Made by a program: the position numbers and the translations under genes. 64,000 bases of DNA. It comes from Caproicibacter sp047833665. GTDB taxonomy: Bacteria; Bacillota; Clostridia; Oscillospirales; Acutalibacteraceae. The notes under the pieces were generated by a model. That model had not been told where the DNA came from, did no database searches, and saw only the letters and a program-made list of their open reading frames with translations. Below, one piece after another: positions 16,585 through 24,928 of the stretch. Every line of letters starts with the position of its first letter. Within the stretch, counting starts at the first letter, position 1. The stretch spans positions 1,240,001 to 1,304,000 of the forward strand of contig CP181261.1 in NCBI GenBank assembly GCA_047833665.1. The letters run 5' to 3'.

Positions 16585-17466
16585 ATGATTCAGGGATTGA
16601 TTTTGCAGGGAATCGGCGGTTTCTATTCGGTGGAAACCGCCGATCGGATTTATGAATGCAGAGCAAGAGGAATTTTTAGAAAAAATGGGATAACACCGCT
16701 TGCGGGTGATTTAGTCAATATTTCCGCTGAACCGGACGGCACTGGAGCGATTGAAGAGATATTGCCGCGCCGTAATTTTCTGTTTCGCCCTCCGGTTGCT
16801 AATTTAGATCAGTTGGTTATTGTTGTATCTTCCTGTGAACCATCGCCAAACTTTTTAAATACGGACCGCACCATTGCCATGGCGTTGGACAAGGGAATTG
16901 AACCAATTCTTGTTTTTACGAAAAGCGATCTTATGCCGGCAGAACCCTTACAGGAAATATATTCTGCCACAGGAATTCGTTGTTTTGGCGTATCTTGCAA
17001 AACAGGTGAAGGCGTTGAAGATGTGAAGCGGATTTTGCCGGGAAAAATAACGGCGTTTACCGGCAACTCCGGCGTAGGCAAATCAACTTTGCTAAATTGC
17101 ATGTTTCAAGATTTGAATCTTCAAACCGGAGAGATTAGCCGAAAATTGGGCCGAGGGCGTCATACTACCCGAAAAGTGGAACTGCTAAAATTGGAAAATG
17201 GCGGTTATGTAGCGGATACACCGGGATTTTCCTCTATTACCTTGGAAAAGAATCATGTGCTCGATAAGAAAAATTTGCCGCATTGCTTTCCGGAATTTAT
17301 TCCTTATCTTGGACAGTGCCGATTTTCTTCCTGTTCCCATACCTGCGAAAAGGGCTGTGCAGTGTTGCAGGCAGTACAAGAAGGTACAATCAGCCGTTCG
17401 AGACATGAAAGCTATGTAGCCATGTATCGGGAATTGGATGGGATAAAAGAATGGCAAAAAAAGTAA
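16585..17466 (+). CDS. rsgA: Ribosome small-subunit-dependent GTPase RsgA
   Basis: About 293 aa. N-terminal OB fold, then a circularly permuted GTPase: G4 TKSDL precedes the P-loop GNSGVGKSTLLN, with DTPGFSS as G3. A C-terminal zinc region (CRFSSCSHTCEKGC) completes it. It acts in late 30S maturation. ATG 16585 with GGAGG 12 bases upstream is preferred; earlier in-frame ATGs sit inside prkC. Confidence 0.94.
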   Translation: MIQGLILQGIGGFYSVETADRIYECRARGIFRKNGITPLAGDLVNISAEPDGTGAIEEILPRRNFLFRPPVANLDQLVIVVSSCEPSPNFLNTDRTIAMALDKGIEPILVFTKSDLMPAEPLQEIYSATGIRCFGVSCKTGEGVEDVKRILPGKITAFTGNSGVGKSTLLNCMFQDLNLQTGEISRKLGRGRHTTRKVELLKLENGGYVADTPGFSSITLEKNHVLDKKNLPHCFPEFIPYLGQCRFSSCSHTCEKGCAVLQAVQEGTISRSRHESYVAMYRELDGIKEWQKK

Positions 17467-18086
17467 AGTGCATTGTGATTGGTTCAGTAAAAATTGAAAA
17501 CGGGAAAATTTTTCAGGAATACAATCTGGAAGAATGCTATATCATCTGTGCAGACGGCGGATTGGACAATGCAAACCGTTTTGGTATAAAGCCGGACCTA
17601 GTCATCGGTGATTTTGATTCTTACCAAGGTCAAATGCCTGTGCAGACGGAAACCATTCGGCTCAATGTGGAAAAAGATGAAACGGACACTTTGGCTGCGG
17701 TCAGGGAAGGTATGAAATGCGGCTACCAAGACTTTATATTGCTCGGCGTGTTGGGCGGCGAACGCATAGACCATTCGTATGCGAACTTTTGTGTTCTGCA
17801 GTATCTGTGCAATCATGGCTGTAAAGCGGTATTAATTGGCGAAACCTGCAAGGTATTTCTGCTTTCCGGCGGATGCTTAACTCTCAGTGGCGTCAAGGGT
17901 GCAACAGTATCCGTCTTTCCCTTTGGATGTTCCGCATGCAGAGTCAGTTATATCGGTCTAAAATATCCCCTAACAAAAGCTTTACTTCATTCCGATAATC
18001 CTCTGGGTGTCAGCAATCGGACCGAGAGTGATGAAGCTGAAATTTACGTTCACGATGGAAACGCCCTGATTTTTGTGCAATTCTAA
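17451..18086 (+). CDS. thiN: Thiamine pyrophosphokinase
   Basis: 211 aa. Signature residues of the catalytic domain are visible: ICADGGLDNANRFGIKPD, IGDFDS and DETDTLAAV. It converts thiamine to thiamine pyrophosphate with ATP. It overlaps rsgA by 16 bases. In Bacillus rpe sits between rsgA and thiN; here it is absent. Confidence 0.93.
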   Translation: MAKKVKCIVIGSVKIENGKIFQEYNLEECYIICADGGLDNANRFGIKPDLVIGDFDSYQGQMPVQTETIRLNVEKDETDTLAAVREGMKCGYQDFILLGVLGGERIDHSYANFCVLQYLCNHGCKAVLIGETCKVFLLSGGCLTLSGVKGATVSVFPFGCSACRVSYIGLKYPLTKALLHSDNPLGVSNRTESDEAEIYVHDGNALIFVQF

Positions 18087-18098
18087 AGCTAAACTCCT

Positions 18099-18128
18099 TT
18101 GCACATATTTTTCCCCGCTGTATATACT
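18099..18128 (+). promoter_or_regulatory. Candidate promoter of the spoVM microgene pair
   Basis: TTGCAC (18099-18104) and TATACT (18123-18128), 18-base spacer, 38 bases before the 53-codon gene. The overlapping ATATT and ATACT elements could also be read as a sporulation sigma-E-like site; the sequence alone does not decide. Confidence 0.4.
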
Positions 18129-18166
18129 GAAATTAGAACATAAAATTACGGCGGGGCGGTGAGTGT

Positions 18167-18328
18167 ATGGGAGGCAGAAATAAATGCTGCTCAAAAAACT
18201 GGGCACATTATACTGTGGCATTCGGTCTCGGACTGCTTCTTTCCTGCTTTTGCCCCATCGGATTAATCATGTTTATAGCATCCATTATCATTATTGCGCT
18301 GGGCATCGCTCTTTTTAAAGGGTGCTGA
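18167..18328 (+). CDS. 53-aa hydrophobic microprotein upstream of spoVM
   Basis: Too short for usual gene calls. ATG 18167 follows GGCGGTGAG. The product starts with a Cys-containing polar segment (GGRNKCCSKNW) and continues as one or two closely spaced membrane segments (FGLGLLLSCFCPIGLI and FIASIIIIALGIALF), ending KGC. I do not recognise a family. It sits 25 bases before spoVM and ends before the spoVM ribosome binding site, so it probably shares its transcript; a role in spore formation is inference only. It could also be a non-functional reading frame, but the coding-like hydrophobic pattern and placement argue otherwise. Confidence 0.55.
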   Translation: MGGRNKCCSKNWAHYTVAFGLGLLLSCFCPIGLIMFIASIIIIALGIALFKGC

Positions 18329-18353
18329 ACATAATTCCGGGAGGGATACATCC

Positions 18354-18434
18354 ATGAAGGTTGTTGTAGTTCGTAGTTCGAAGTTCTGGAGTTTTTTGCT
18401 GCGCAGAATGTTCAACATTAAAAAGGAATCTTAA
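18354..18434 (+). CDS. spoVM: Stage V sporulation protein M, SpoVM (26 aa)
   Basis: 26 codons, exactly the length of Bacillus SpoVM. The product starts MKVVVVRSSKFWSFLLRR and ends in a basic/acidic tail (KKES). This gives the expected pattern: beta-like N terminus, then an amphipathic helix with basic residues, Ser/Lys-Phe at positions 9-11, a bulky core and a charged end. SpoVM marks the convex forespore membrane and recruits SpoIVA. ATG 18354 has GGGAGGG 10 bases upstream. It lies just after thiN as in Bacillus, and the sipL-spoIVA pair follows. Identification rests on length, pattern and context. Confidence 0.85.
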   Translation: MKVVVVRSSKFWSFLLRRMFNIKKES

Positions 18435-18444
18435 ATTTTGCCAG

Positions 18445-18474
18445 CCCCCGGTTTACCGGGGGTTTTATTTTTTT
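18445..18474 (+). terminator. Intrinsic terminator after spoVM
   Basis: Stem CCCCCGG (18445-18451) with CCGGGGG (18456-18462), 4-base loop TTTA, then TTTTATTTTTTT. Ends the thiN-spoVM transcript. Confidence 0.93.
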
Positions 18475-18571
18475 ACAAAATAATGAGTGCCGATTTTTTT
18501 CGTTTATGAGGTATAAATTAGACAAGACTCGAATAACAATTACGTAGAATTAAAAAAAGGAGAGGGCCTCT

Positions 18572-20107
18572 ATGGATTATATGCTTGACCGCGAGGCAAT
18601 GGCAGTCGGCGAAGTGGTTTTCGATGGATGCCAAGAACAGCCTGTCGATCTAAACATCAGCCTTCCGGATTACTGCCCGGATATACAGCGAATTTTGAAA
18701 TGCCAGATTTACCCGAAAATAGGGTCACGGTCGATTACCGGCGACCGTTTGCTGCTGGAGGGAGGCTTTACCGTAAAGGTCTTTTATCTTGACCCGGACG
18801 GGATGCGGATACGCTTCTGCGACAGTACCGATACCTTTTCGGCGGAAATTGCTTTAAAGCAGACGGCTGAAAATGCGCAGATTTATGCTTTCCCGCGGGT
18901 GGAATATATTAACTGCCGTGCGACCAGCCCGCGGCGCTTGGATATTCATGGCGCGTTTTCGCTCTGCGCCAAGGTGGTGGCGCAGGGACGCAGCGAAATT
19001 GTCAGCAACATTGATGGCTCAGATGTTGAGCAGCTGAAAGATACGATGCGTGTGAACAATTTGGTTGGCTTCTGCCAGCAGCAGTTCAGTGTGGATGAAA
19101 TTCTTGAATTGGGCGACGGCAAACCTCCGGCCGACAGCATCATGCGTACCAATGCGTTTGCTGTTCTTCAGGATTTTAAAGTAGCTGCGGAAAAACTGGT
19201 GGTAAAAGGCGAAGTGTGTGTAAAATTCCTTTACGAAACGGTGGAAGAAAACAGTGTTCCGGAGGCAATGGAATTTACAATTCCGTTTAGCCAGATGCTC
19301 GACTGCGAAGGCGTGACAGATGACTGCCTGTGCGATGTAAAACTCGAAGTCGTCGGGGTGGAAGCGCAGATTAAAAACGATTACTCCGGTGACAAGACAT
19401 TTTTTGATACCCAGATTCGCCTTTTTGCAAGTGCAGCCGCCTATCAGCAGTCGCAGATTACGGTGGTCAACGATGCTTATTCTAGGGATTATGATTTGAA
19501 CATTGAGTCTAAACAAAAAACGATGGAGAATCTATCGGAACTGGTTGGAGATACCACGGTACATAAAAGCACAATTTCTCCGGAGGACAGTACGGTTTCC
19601 CGGGTGATAGATATCTGGAGTGAAATGGGCAGTGCTGCAGCGGAGGTTCAAGGAGGACAGATTGTTTTTAAGGGAAAATACAATCTGTGTGTTCTGGCTT
19701 TGGATGAAGAAAACAAACCATTCTATTTTGAACGACTAATCGATTTTGAATATGCCCGTGCCTGCGACAGTTCCGGCGATAATTTGAAATGCGATGCGCA
19801 GGTTGCTGTGGGCGGAATCAGTTTCCGAATCATGGGCAGCGGAATCGAAGCTAAAACCGAACTGCGCCTGACTGCGGAAATTTACAACCGATATACCTAT
19901 AAAGCAATCACGGCAGTTACGGCGGACGAAGAAAACCCGGTGGCCCGCGATAATTCAGCAGCCCTGTGTATTTACTATGCCGATGCCGGCGAAAATCTTT
20001 GGGATATCGCCCGCAGTTATCGTACTTCAGTGGATACCATCAAACAGGAAAACGGAATCACCGGTGAAGTGATGGAAAACAGAGGAATGCTGTTAATTCC
20101 TATGTAA
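18572..20107 (+). CDS. sipL: SpoIVA-interacting LysM coat protein (SipL-like)
   Basis: 511 aa. The N-terminal and central parts match the DUF3794/SPOCS repeats of clostridial spore coat proteins (PVDLNISLPDYCPDIQRILKC, repeated similar strands later). A C-terminal LysM domain (about residues 463-510, AGENLWDIARSYRTSVDTIKQENG) ends the protein. In Clostridioides SipL binds SpoIVA through this domain and does the job of SpoVID. The gene lies 51 bases before spoIVA, with AAAGGAGAGG before ATG 18572. No sporulation promoter could be assigned with confidence in 18475-18571. Confidence 0.88.
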   Translation: MDYMLDREAMAVGEVVFDGCQEQPVDLNISLPDYCPDIQRILKCQIYPKIGSRSITGDRLLLEGGFTVKVFYLDPDGMRIRFCDSTDTFSAEIALKQTAENAQIYAFPRVEYINCRATSPRRLDIHGAFSLCAKVVAQGRSEIVSNIDGSDVEQLKDTMRVNNLVGFCQQQFSVDEILELGDGKPPADSIMRTNAFAVLQDFKVAAEKLVVKGEVCVKFLYETVEENSVPEAMEFTIPFSQMLDCEGVTDDCLCDVKLEVVGVEAQIKNDYSGDKTFFDTQIRLFASAAAYQQSQITVVNDAYSRDYDLNIESKQKTMENLSELVGDTTVHKSTISPEDSTVSRVIDIWSEMGSAAAEVQGGQIVFKGKYNLCVLALDEENKPFYFERLIDFEYARACDSSGDNLKCDAQVAVGGISFRIMGSGIEAKTELRLTAEIYNRYTYKAITAVTADEENPVARDNSAALCIYYADAGENLWDIARSYRTSVDTIKQENGITGEVMENRGMLLIPM

Positions 20108-20158
20108 ATAACGGTGAATCTGTACCGGAAAAATAACTCAGCCTGAGGGGGAGGTAAA

Positions 20159-21643
20159 ATGGAAGAACACGGCAGCAATATTTATAAAGATATTTCGGAG
20201 CGCACAAACGGTGATATATACATAGGGGTTGTCGGCCCGGTCAGAACCGGCAAATCCACTTTCATCAAGCGCTTTATGGACACGATTGTTATTCCGAATA
20301 TGGACTCCAGCTACAAGCGCGATCGAGCGGTTGACGAGATGCCGCAGTCGGCCGCGGGACGGACGATTATGACAACGGAACCGAAGTTTGTCCCGGAGCA
20401 GGCCGTTACCGTCCATATTGATCAGACAGCCACGTTTTCCGTCAGGATGATTGACTGTGTGGGATATATTGTTCCAAGCTCGCTCGGATATATTGAAGAC
20501 GATAATCCGCGCATGGTCATGACCCCGTGGTATAACGATCCAATCCCGTTTAACATGGCGGCGGAAATCGGCACCAAAAAGGTCATTACAGAACATTCGA
20601 CAATCGGTCTGGTTGTCACCACGGATGGCAGTATCAGTGATATTCCACGGGAGGAATACGAGGAGGCAGAAGAACGGGTTATCGATGAATTGAAAAAAAT
20701 TGATAAACCATTTATTGTTCTGCTCAACTGCATTGAACCGGAAAGCAGTGAAGCCGCTGCGCTTGCAGAACAATTGCAGAACAAATACGGTGTACCTGTT
20801 TTACCCGTTAACTGCCTGCGAATGGAAGAGGCGGAAATTCGAACGATTCTTGCGAAAATCCTGTTTGAATTTCCGGTCAGAGAGATTCGATTCGACATGC
20901 CGAAATGGCTCTCCGGTTTGGAAAAAGACCACTGGCTTCGCGGCACTGTTTATTCTGCCATTCAGACGGCTGCTTCCAAAGTTGGCCGTATCCGTGAGGT
21001 GGAGAACATTGTTGGAGAAGTCAGTCAGTGCGAATATGTTGATTCTGCTAAAACCGAATCCGTCGAACTTGGAAACGGGCATGCGCGTATCGGACTTACA
21101 CTTCAGCCCAATCTGTTTTATAAAGTGCTGGGCGAAAAAACAGGACTTGAAATTAATGATGAGGGCACTCTGATGGACCAGGTGCTTCAGATGGCGGAAA
21201 TGAAAAAACAGTACGACCGCATTAAAGACGCATATCATGATGTTGAGGAAAACGGCTATGGTATCGTTATGCCCACGGTGGAAGAACTTAGCCTGGATGA
21301 GCCGGAAATTATTCGGCAGGGCAATAAATATGGCATACGGCTGAAAGCCGCGGCCCCGTCCATCCACATGATGAAGACGCGTATCACAACAGAGATTACA
21401 CCGATTGTCGGTTCGGAGCAGCAGTCCCAAGAACTTGTGGAGTATATTCTGCAGGAATTTGAGTCTAATCCGGCTCAAATCTGGGAGTCCAACATTTTTG
21501 GAAAAAGCCTGCATGAGTTGGTCAACGAAGGCCTGCATAATAAGCTCACGCGGATGCCGGACGATGCGCGTGACAAGGTTCGCGAAACCATCGAAAGGAT
21601 TATTAATGAAGGCTGCAACGGTTTAATTTGTATCATCCTTTAA
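20159..21643 (+). CDS. spoIVA: Stage IV sporulation protein A (coat basement ATPase)
   Basis: 494 aa, normal length. Near the N terminus it has the Walker A motif GPVRTGKST, and the conserved opening of the family (IYKDISERTNGDIYIGVVG). SpoIVA hydrolyses ATP to polymerise into the basement layer of the spore coat, anchored by SpoVM and bound by SipL. The C-terminal region with GLHNKLTRMPDDAR and ending CNGLICIIL is typical. GGGGGAGG precedes ATG 20159. A strong terminator follows, into which an IS30-family element has inserted. Confidence 0.97.
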   Translation: MEEHGSNIYKDISERTNGDIYIGVVGPVRTGKSTFIKRFMDTIVIPNMDSSYKRDRAVDEMPQSAAGRTIMTTEPKFVPEQAVTVHIDQTATFSVRMIDCVGYIVPSSLGYIEDDNPRMVMTPWYNDPIPFNMAAEIGTKKVITEHSTIGLVVTTDGSISDIPREEYEEAEERVIDELKKIDKPFIVLLNCIEPESSEAAALAEQLQNKYGVPVLPVNCLRMEEAEIRTILAKILFEFPVREIRFDMPKWLSGLEKDHWLRGTVYSAIQTAASKVGRIREVENIVGEVSQCEYVDSAKTESVELGNGHARIGLTLQPNLFYKVLGEKTGLEINDEGTLMDQVLQMAEMKKQYDRIKDAYHDVEENGYGIVMPTVEELSLDEPEIIRQGNKYGIRLKAAAPSIHMMKTRITTEITPIVGSEQQSQELVEYILQEFESNPAQIWESNIFGKSLHELVNEGLHNKLTRMPDDARDKVRETIERIINEGCNGLICIIL

Positions 21644-21666
21644 TATATACATTTGCGGAATGCTAA

Positions 21667-21717
21667 GACAGAAAGTCCCTGAGAACAAATTTTGTTTTCA
21701 GGGGCTTTCTGTCTTTT
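21667..21717 (+). terminator. Intrinsic terminator of spoIVA
   Basis: GACAGAAAG (21667-21675) pairs with CTTTCTGTC (21705-21713); the inner part CCCTGA/TCAGGG extends the stem; TTTT follows. The 3' arm plus T-run is part of the 13-bp repeat duplicated at the far side of the IS30 element. Confidence 0.9.
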
Positions 21718-22925
21718 CTTAAATTGCAATAACAAATTGAACACTTTCACTAGATAAAGTTATTTACTGGTTGGAAGTGTAAATTCTGTCCAATTGTGCA
21801 TCGAACAGTTCCTCAGGGGTCTGATAAGCTAATCGTTTCCTGGGCGTGGCGTTTATCTCATCGGCAAACATTAAGATTTGTTCGGCAGAAACGTCATTGA
21901 TAGAGCAACCCTTTGGGATATATTTTCGTAGTATGCGATTGGTCCTCTCATTTACAGGTCGTTCCCAAGCAGAATAGGGATGAGCAAAGTAGATTGCCGT
22001 GCCTAGTTCTTCAAAGGCCGAAAATGCGGCAAACTCACTGCCATTGTCTGTGGTAATACTGCGAAATACCTGGGGGAATTTCTCGCCATACTGTTCCTTT
22101 AGCTGTTCCATGGCACTGGCAACACCGGTGGTTGTTTTGCCGTCAATCCGAATGGAAAGATAATAACCTGTCAGCCGCTCTACAATGGTAAATACAGCTG
22201 CCTCACCACTTCTTTTTCGGCCCAGTACCGTATCAGATTCCCAGTGTCCAAATGTGTTCCGCTCTGCTACCTCAGGTGGCCGCCAATCAATGGATTTCCC
22301 ATTGATACGCTTAGAAAGCCGTGGTTTTCTGCGAGAATGCCTGCTTAATACCTCAGGGAGTTCAAATAGCGTGAGTGGTAATTCCCCCTTCCACAGCATG
22401 TTATACAGAGTTTTAGTACAGGGGATTTCCTTAACCGGAAAACGGTGTTCGCGCCGTGCCCGACCTACGCACTCATCAAAGGACCAATTATATTTGCGAA
22501 CCTTTTTGACCATCCAACGAATGAAGTCAGAGTCCCCGGATACCGTTCTAGGGCGATGGCAGCGACTGCGATTCTCCTTGTATACTGCAGCTCCACGTTT
22601 GGCTGAGTAGCCGGGTTTGCGCCCACGGCCGGAGTATTCCGGCGTGCCACGCCGCAGCTCATAGCCTACGGTAGAAGGGCTGCAATTGATTGCACGAGCA
22701 ATCTTTCGATTGCTAAATCCCATCTTCTTTAACTGTTGGATTGCGCCACGCTCTTCTGCTCTAAGATGCTGTCCCCTCTTGCGTTCTTCGATATTTATGA
22801 TAGAATGGTTCTTGTCCATAGTGTTCAGGCCTTTCTGTCAGTATTCAGTGTAGTAACTTTATCCTAACAGATCCCTGAGCGCTATGGAATCTTTTTATGT
22901 GTTCAATTTCATTTTACAATCTACC
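21718..22925 (-). mobile_element. IS30-family insertion sequence
   Basis: About 1.2 kb with imperfect terminal inverted repeats (ATTGCAATAACAAATTGAAC near 21723 against the complement of the 22899-22920 end; both share AAATTGAACAC). One transposase gene on the minus strand. A perfect 13-bp direct repeat, CTTTCTGTCTTTT, lies at 21705-21717 and 22926-22938, directly against the proposed ends, and is read as the target duplication. The exact outer ends could be up to 5 bases further in. Confidence 0.8.
21764..22819 (-). CDS. IS30-family transposase
   Basis: 351 aa, apparently intact. N-terminal helix-turn-helix (AIQQLKKMGFSNRKIARAINCSPSTVGYELRRG) and a C-terminal DDE integrase core: Asp in GHWESDTVLG, Asp in SITTDNGSEFA, and Glu in the RPVNERTNRILRKYIPKG block typical of IS30. 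It reads towards the spoIVA terminator. No frameshift seen. Confidence 0.95.
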   Translation of the reverse strand: MDKNHSIINIEERKRGQHLRAEERGAIQQLKKMGFSNRKIARAINCSPSTVGYELRRGTPEYSGRGRKPGYSAKRGAAVYKENRSRCHRPRTVSGDSDFIRWMVKKVRKYNWSFDECVGRARREHRFPVKEIPCTKTLYNMLWKGELPLTLFELPEVLSRHSRRKPRLSKRINGKSIDWRPPEVAERNTFGHWESDTVLGRKRSGEAAVFTIVERLTGYYLSIRIDGKTTTGVASAMEQLKEQYGEKFPQVFRSITTDNGSEFAAFSAFEELGTAIYFAHPYSAWERPVNERTNRILRKYIPKGCSINDVSAEQILMFADEINATPRKRLAYQTPEELFDAQLDRIYTSNQ

Positions 22926-23053
22926 CTTTCTGTCTTTTATAAATTTCTAATAATGACACAATATTGTAAATTGTCTAAAATGAGACGAAGTTTGTCGATT
23001 TTTTATCAATATGACGAAAAAGATTGTTAAATTAACTACTTTATTATACATTA

Positions 23054-23082
23054 TTTACAAATAACATCAAAAGTATTATACT
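23054..23082 (+). promoter_or_regulatory. Probable promoter of the aldehyde dehydrogenase gene
   Basis: TTTACA (23054-23059) and TATACT (23077-23082), 17-base spacer, 34 bases before the start codon, in an A/T-rich stretch to the right of the IS30 element. Confidence 0.6.
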
Positions 23083-23116
23083 GGAAACAGAAAAACATGA
23101 AAGGAGTCTTTAAAGA

Positions 23117-24601
23117 ATGAAAAAATTAGCAGCGGATCGTTATGGCCTGTATATTGACGGTAAATGGGTAGAATCCGAACAGGGCGAAACTTTTCAATCT
23201 ATTTGTCCTGCAAATGGAGAAGTACTCTCTGTGTGCGCGGAAGCCAGCAAAAAAGATGTTGATCGGGCTGTCGATGCTGCATGGGCTGCTTGGGAAAGCT
23301 GGAAGAAAACAACGGCATCGGAACGAGCCGATATGCTGATGAAGATTGCAGATGTTATCGATCAAAATAAAGAGCATCTTGCTATGATAGAAACACTTGA
23401 CAATGGTAAGCCAATCAGAGAAACCATGGGAATGGATGTTCCGATGGCTGCAGATCATTTCCGCTATTTTGCGGCCTGCATCCGTGCGGAAGAAGGCTCC
23501 GCTACGATGCTGGACAATAATACACTCAGTCTGATTCTCCGCGAACCGATTGGCGTAGTTGGGCAAATCATTCCGTGGAATTTCCCGTTCCTGATGGCAG
23601 CATGGAAACTTGCTCCGGCGCTTGCCGCAGGATGCTGCGTGGTTTTGAAGCCTTCCAGTCAGACTTCTTTAAGTGTTTTGGAGCTGATGAAGCTCATTGA
23701 TGGAATTTTGCCTCACGGTGTTGTTAATGTTATTACGGGCCACGGCTCAAAATCCGGCAATTATATGTTAGAACATAAAGGATTCCGCAAACTTGCTTTT
23801 ACGGGTTCAACGGAAGTTGGCCGAAATATTGCCCGCGCTGCTGCAGACAAACTGATTCCGGCCACACTGGAGTTAGGAGGGAAATCGGCCAACATTTTCT
23901 TTGCGGACTGCGATTGGGATATGGCTATGGATGGCCTCCAGCTCGGCATATTGTTCAATCAAGGACAAGTCTGCTGTGCAGGGTCGCGTGTATTTGTTCA
24001 AGAGGATATTTATGACCGCTTTGTGGATGAAGCAGTTCAAGCGTTTGAGCATGTAAAAGTCGGTTTGCCGTGGGAAGAAAATGTACAGATGGGCTCTTTG
24101 ATTGACGAAGCGCAGATGAAAAAAGTTCTTTCCTACGTGGACATTGGGAAGAAAGAAGGAGCACATGTTGCCTGCGGCGGAAAACGAATTATGGAGAACG
24201 GCCTTGACAAAGGCTATTTTATGCAGCCAACCCTGCTGACTGACGTCGACAACAAAATGCGTGTTGCTCAGGAAGAAATATTTGGCCCTGTTGCCGTTGT
24301 GATTAAATTTAAGACGGAGGAAGAAGTCATACAAATGGCAAATGACAGCGTCTACGGGCTGGGCGGTGCTGTTTGGACTCGTGATATTAACCGTGCAATT
24401 CGTGTGTCTCGCGCAGTGGAAACAGGGAGGATGTGGATTAATACATATAATTCGATTCCCGCAGGTGCGCCGTTCGGCGGCTATAAACAGTCTGGTATTG
24501 GCCGCGAAACGCATAAAGTCATTTTAGACCATTACAGCCAGATGAAAAATATTATGATTAATCTTTCGGAGACTCCGTCCGGCTTCTATCCCAAGGTATA
24601 A
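23117..24601 (+). CDS. NAD(P)-dependent aldehyde dehydrogenase
   Basis: 494 aa, the normal length of the ALDH superfamily. Cofactor and catalytic motifs: IIPWNFPFLMAAWKLAPALA, FTGSTEVG, catalytic Glu in LELGGKSANI, catalytic Cys in GQVCCAGSR, and late EEIFGPV. It oxidises an aldehyde to the acid; the substrate is not evident (acetaldehyde/betaine-aldehyde-like classes are possible). Own promoter and AAAGGAG ribosome binding site; a terminator follows about 130 bases downstream. It is not an AdhE-type fusion. Confidence 0.93.
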   Translation: MKKLAADRYGLYIDGKWVESEQGETFQSICPANGEVLSVCAEASKKDVDRAVDAAWAAWESWKKTTASERADMLMKIADVIDQNKEHLAMIETLDNGKPIRETMGMDVPMAADHFRYFAACIRAEEGSATMLDNNTLSLILREPIGVVGQIIPWNFPFLMAAWKLAPALAAGCCVVLKPSSQTSLSVLELMKLIDGILPHGVVNVITGHGSKSGNYMLEHKGFRKLAFTGSTEVGRNIARAAADKLIPATLELGGKSANIFFADCDWDMAMDGLQLGILFNQGQVCCAGSRVFVQEDIYDRFVDEAVQAFEHVKVGLPWEENVQMGSLIDEAQMKKVLSYVDIGKKEGAHVACGGKRIMENGLDKGYFMQPTLLTDVDNKMRVAQEEIFGPVAVVIKFKTEEEVIQMANDSVYGLGGAVWTRDINRAIRVSRAVETGRMWINTYNSIPAGAPFGGYKQSGIGRETHKVILDHYSQMKNIMINLSETPSGFYPKV

Positions 24602-24928
24602 TGTTTATTCCGAGCAGACGTTGAAGGCAAGCTGCGTGCTCCGGTTTGAGCAAATGAGAAATTTTGAGCAGAGTGTCAAGTATTCATAACATAACAGTTG
24701 CAGCACTGTTTCAAAAAACTGCGGCTTTTATAAAGGCGGGCGTGATAGCCTGCCTTTTTCTTTGATATAACAAACACAATTGCTGTGTTTTTTTAAGTAA
24801 AAGCGATTTTTTTATTAAATTGATACAGATAGGCAAGGATAAATTTACTATTGCAAAATCCAGAAGAGTATGCAATAATTATTCATATATTCGTATAAAA
24901 TTTATCAATCTTAATAGGAGTTGAAATT
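24602..24928 (+). other. Intergenic region between aldehyde dehydrogenase and nfnA
   Basis: 327 bases without a supported gene. It holds a terminator at 24732-24759 and then A/T-rich DNA leading to nfnA (AATAGGAG ribosome binding site). Sequences near 24895 resemble promoter boxes but none is convincing. Confidence 0.6.
24732..24759 (+). terminator. Intrinsic terminator after aldehyde dehydrogenase
   Basis: AAAGGCGGGC (24732-24741) pairs with GCCTGCCTTT (24748-24757) with one wobble, 6-base loop; the pairing runs into TTTTTC. Confidence 0.8.
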
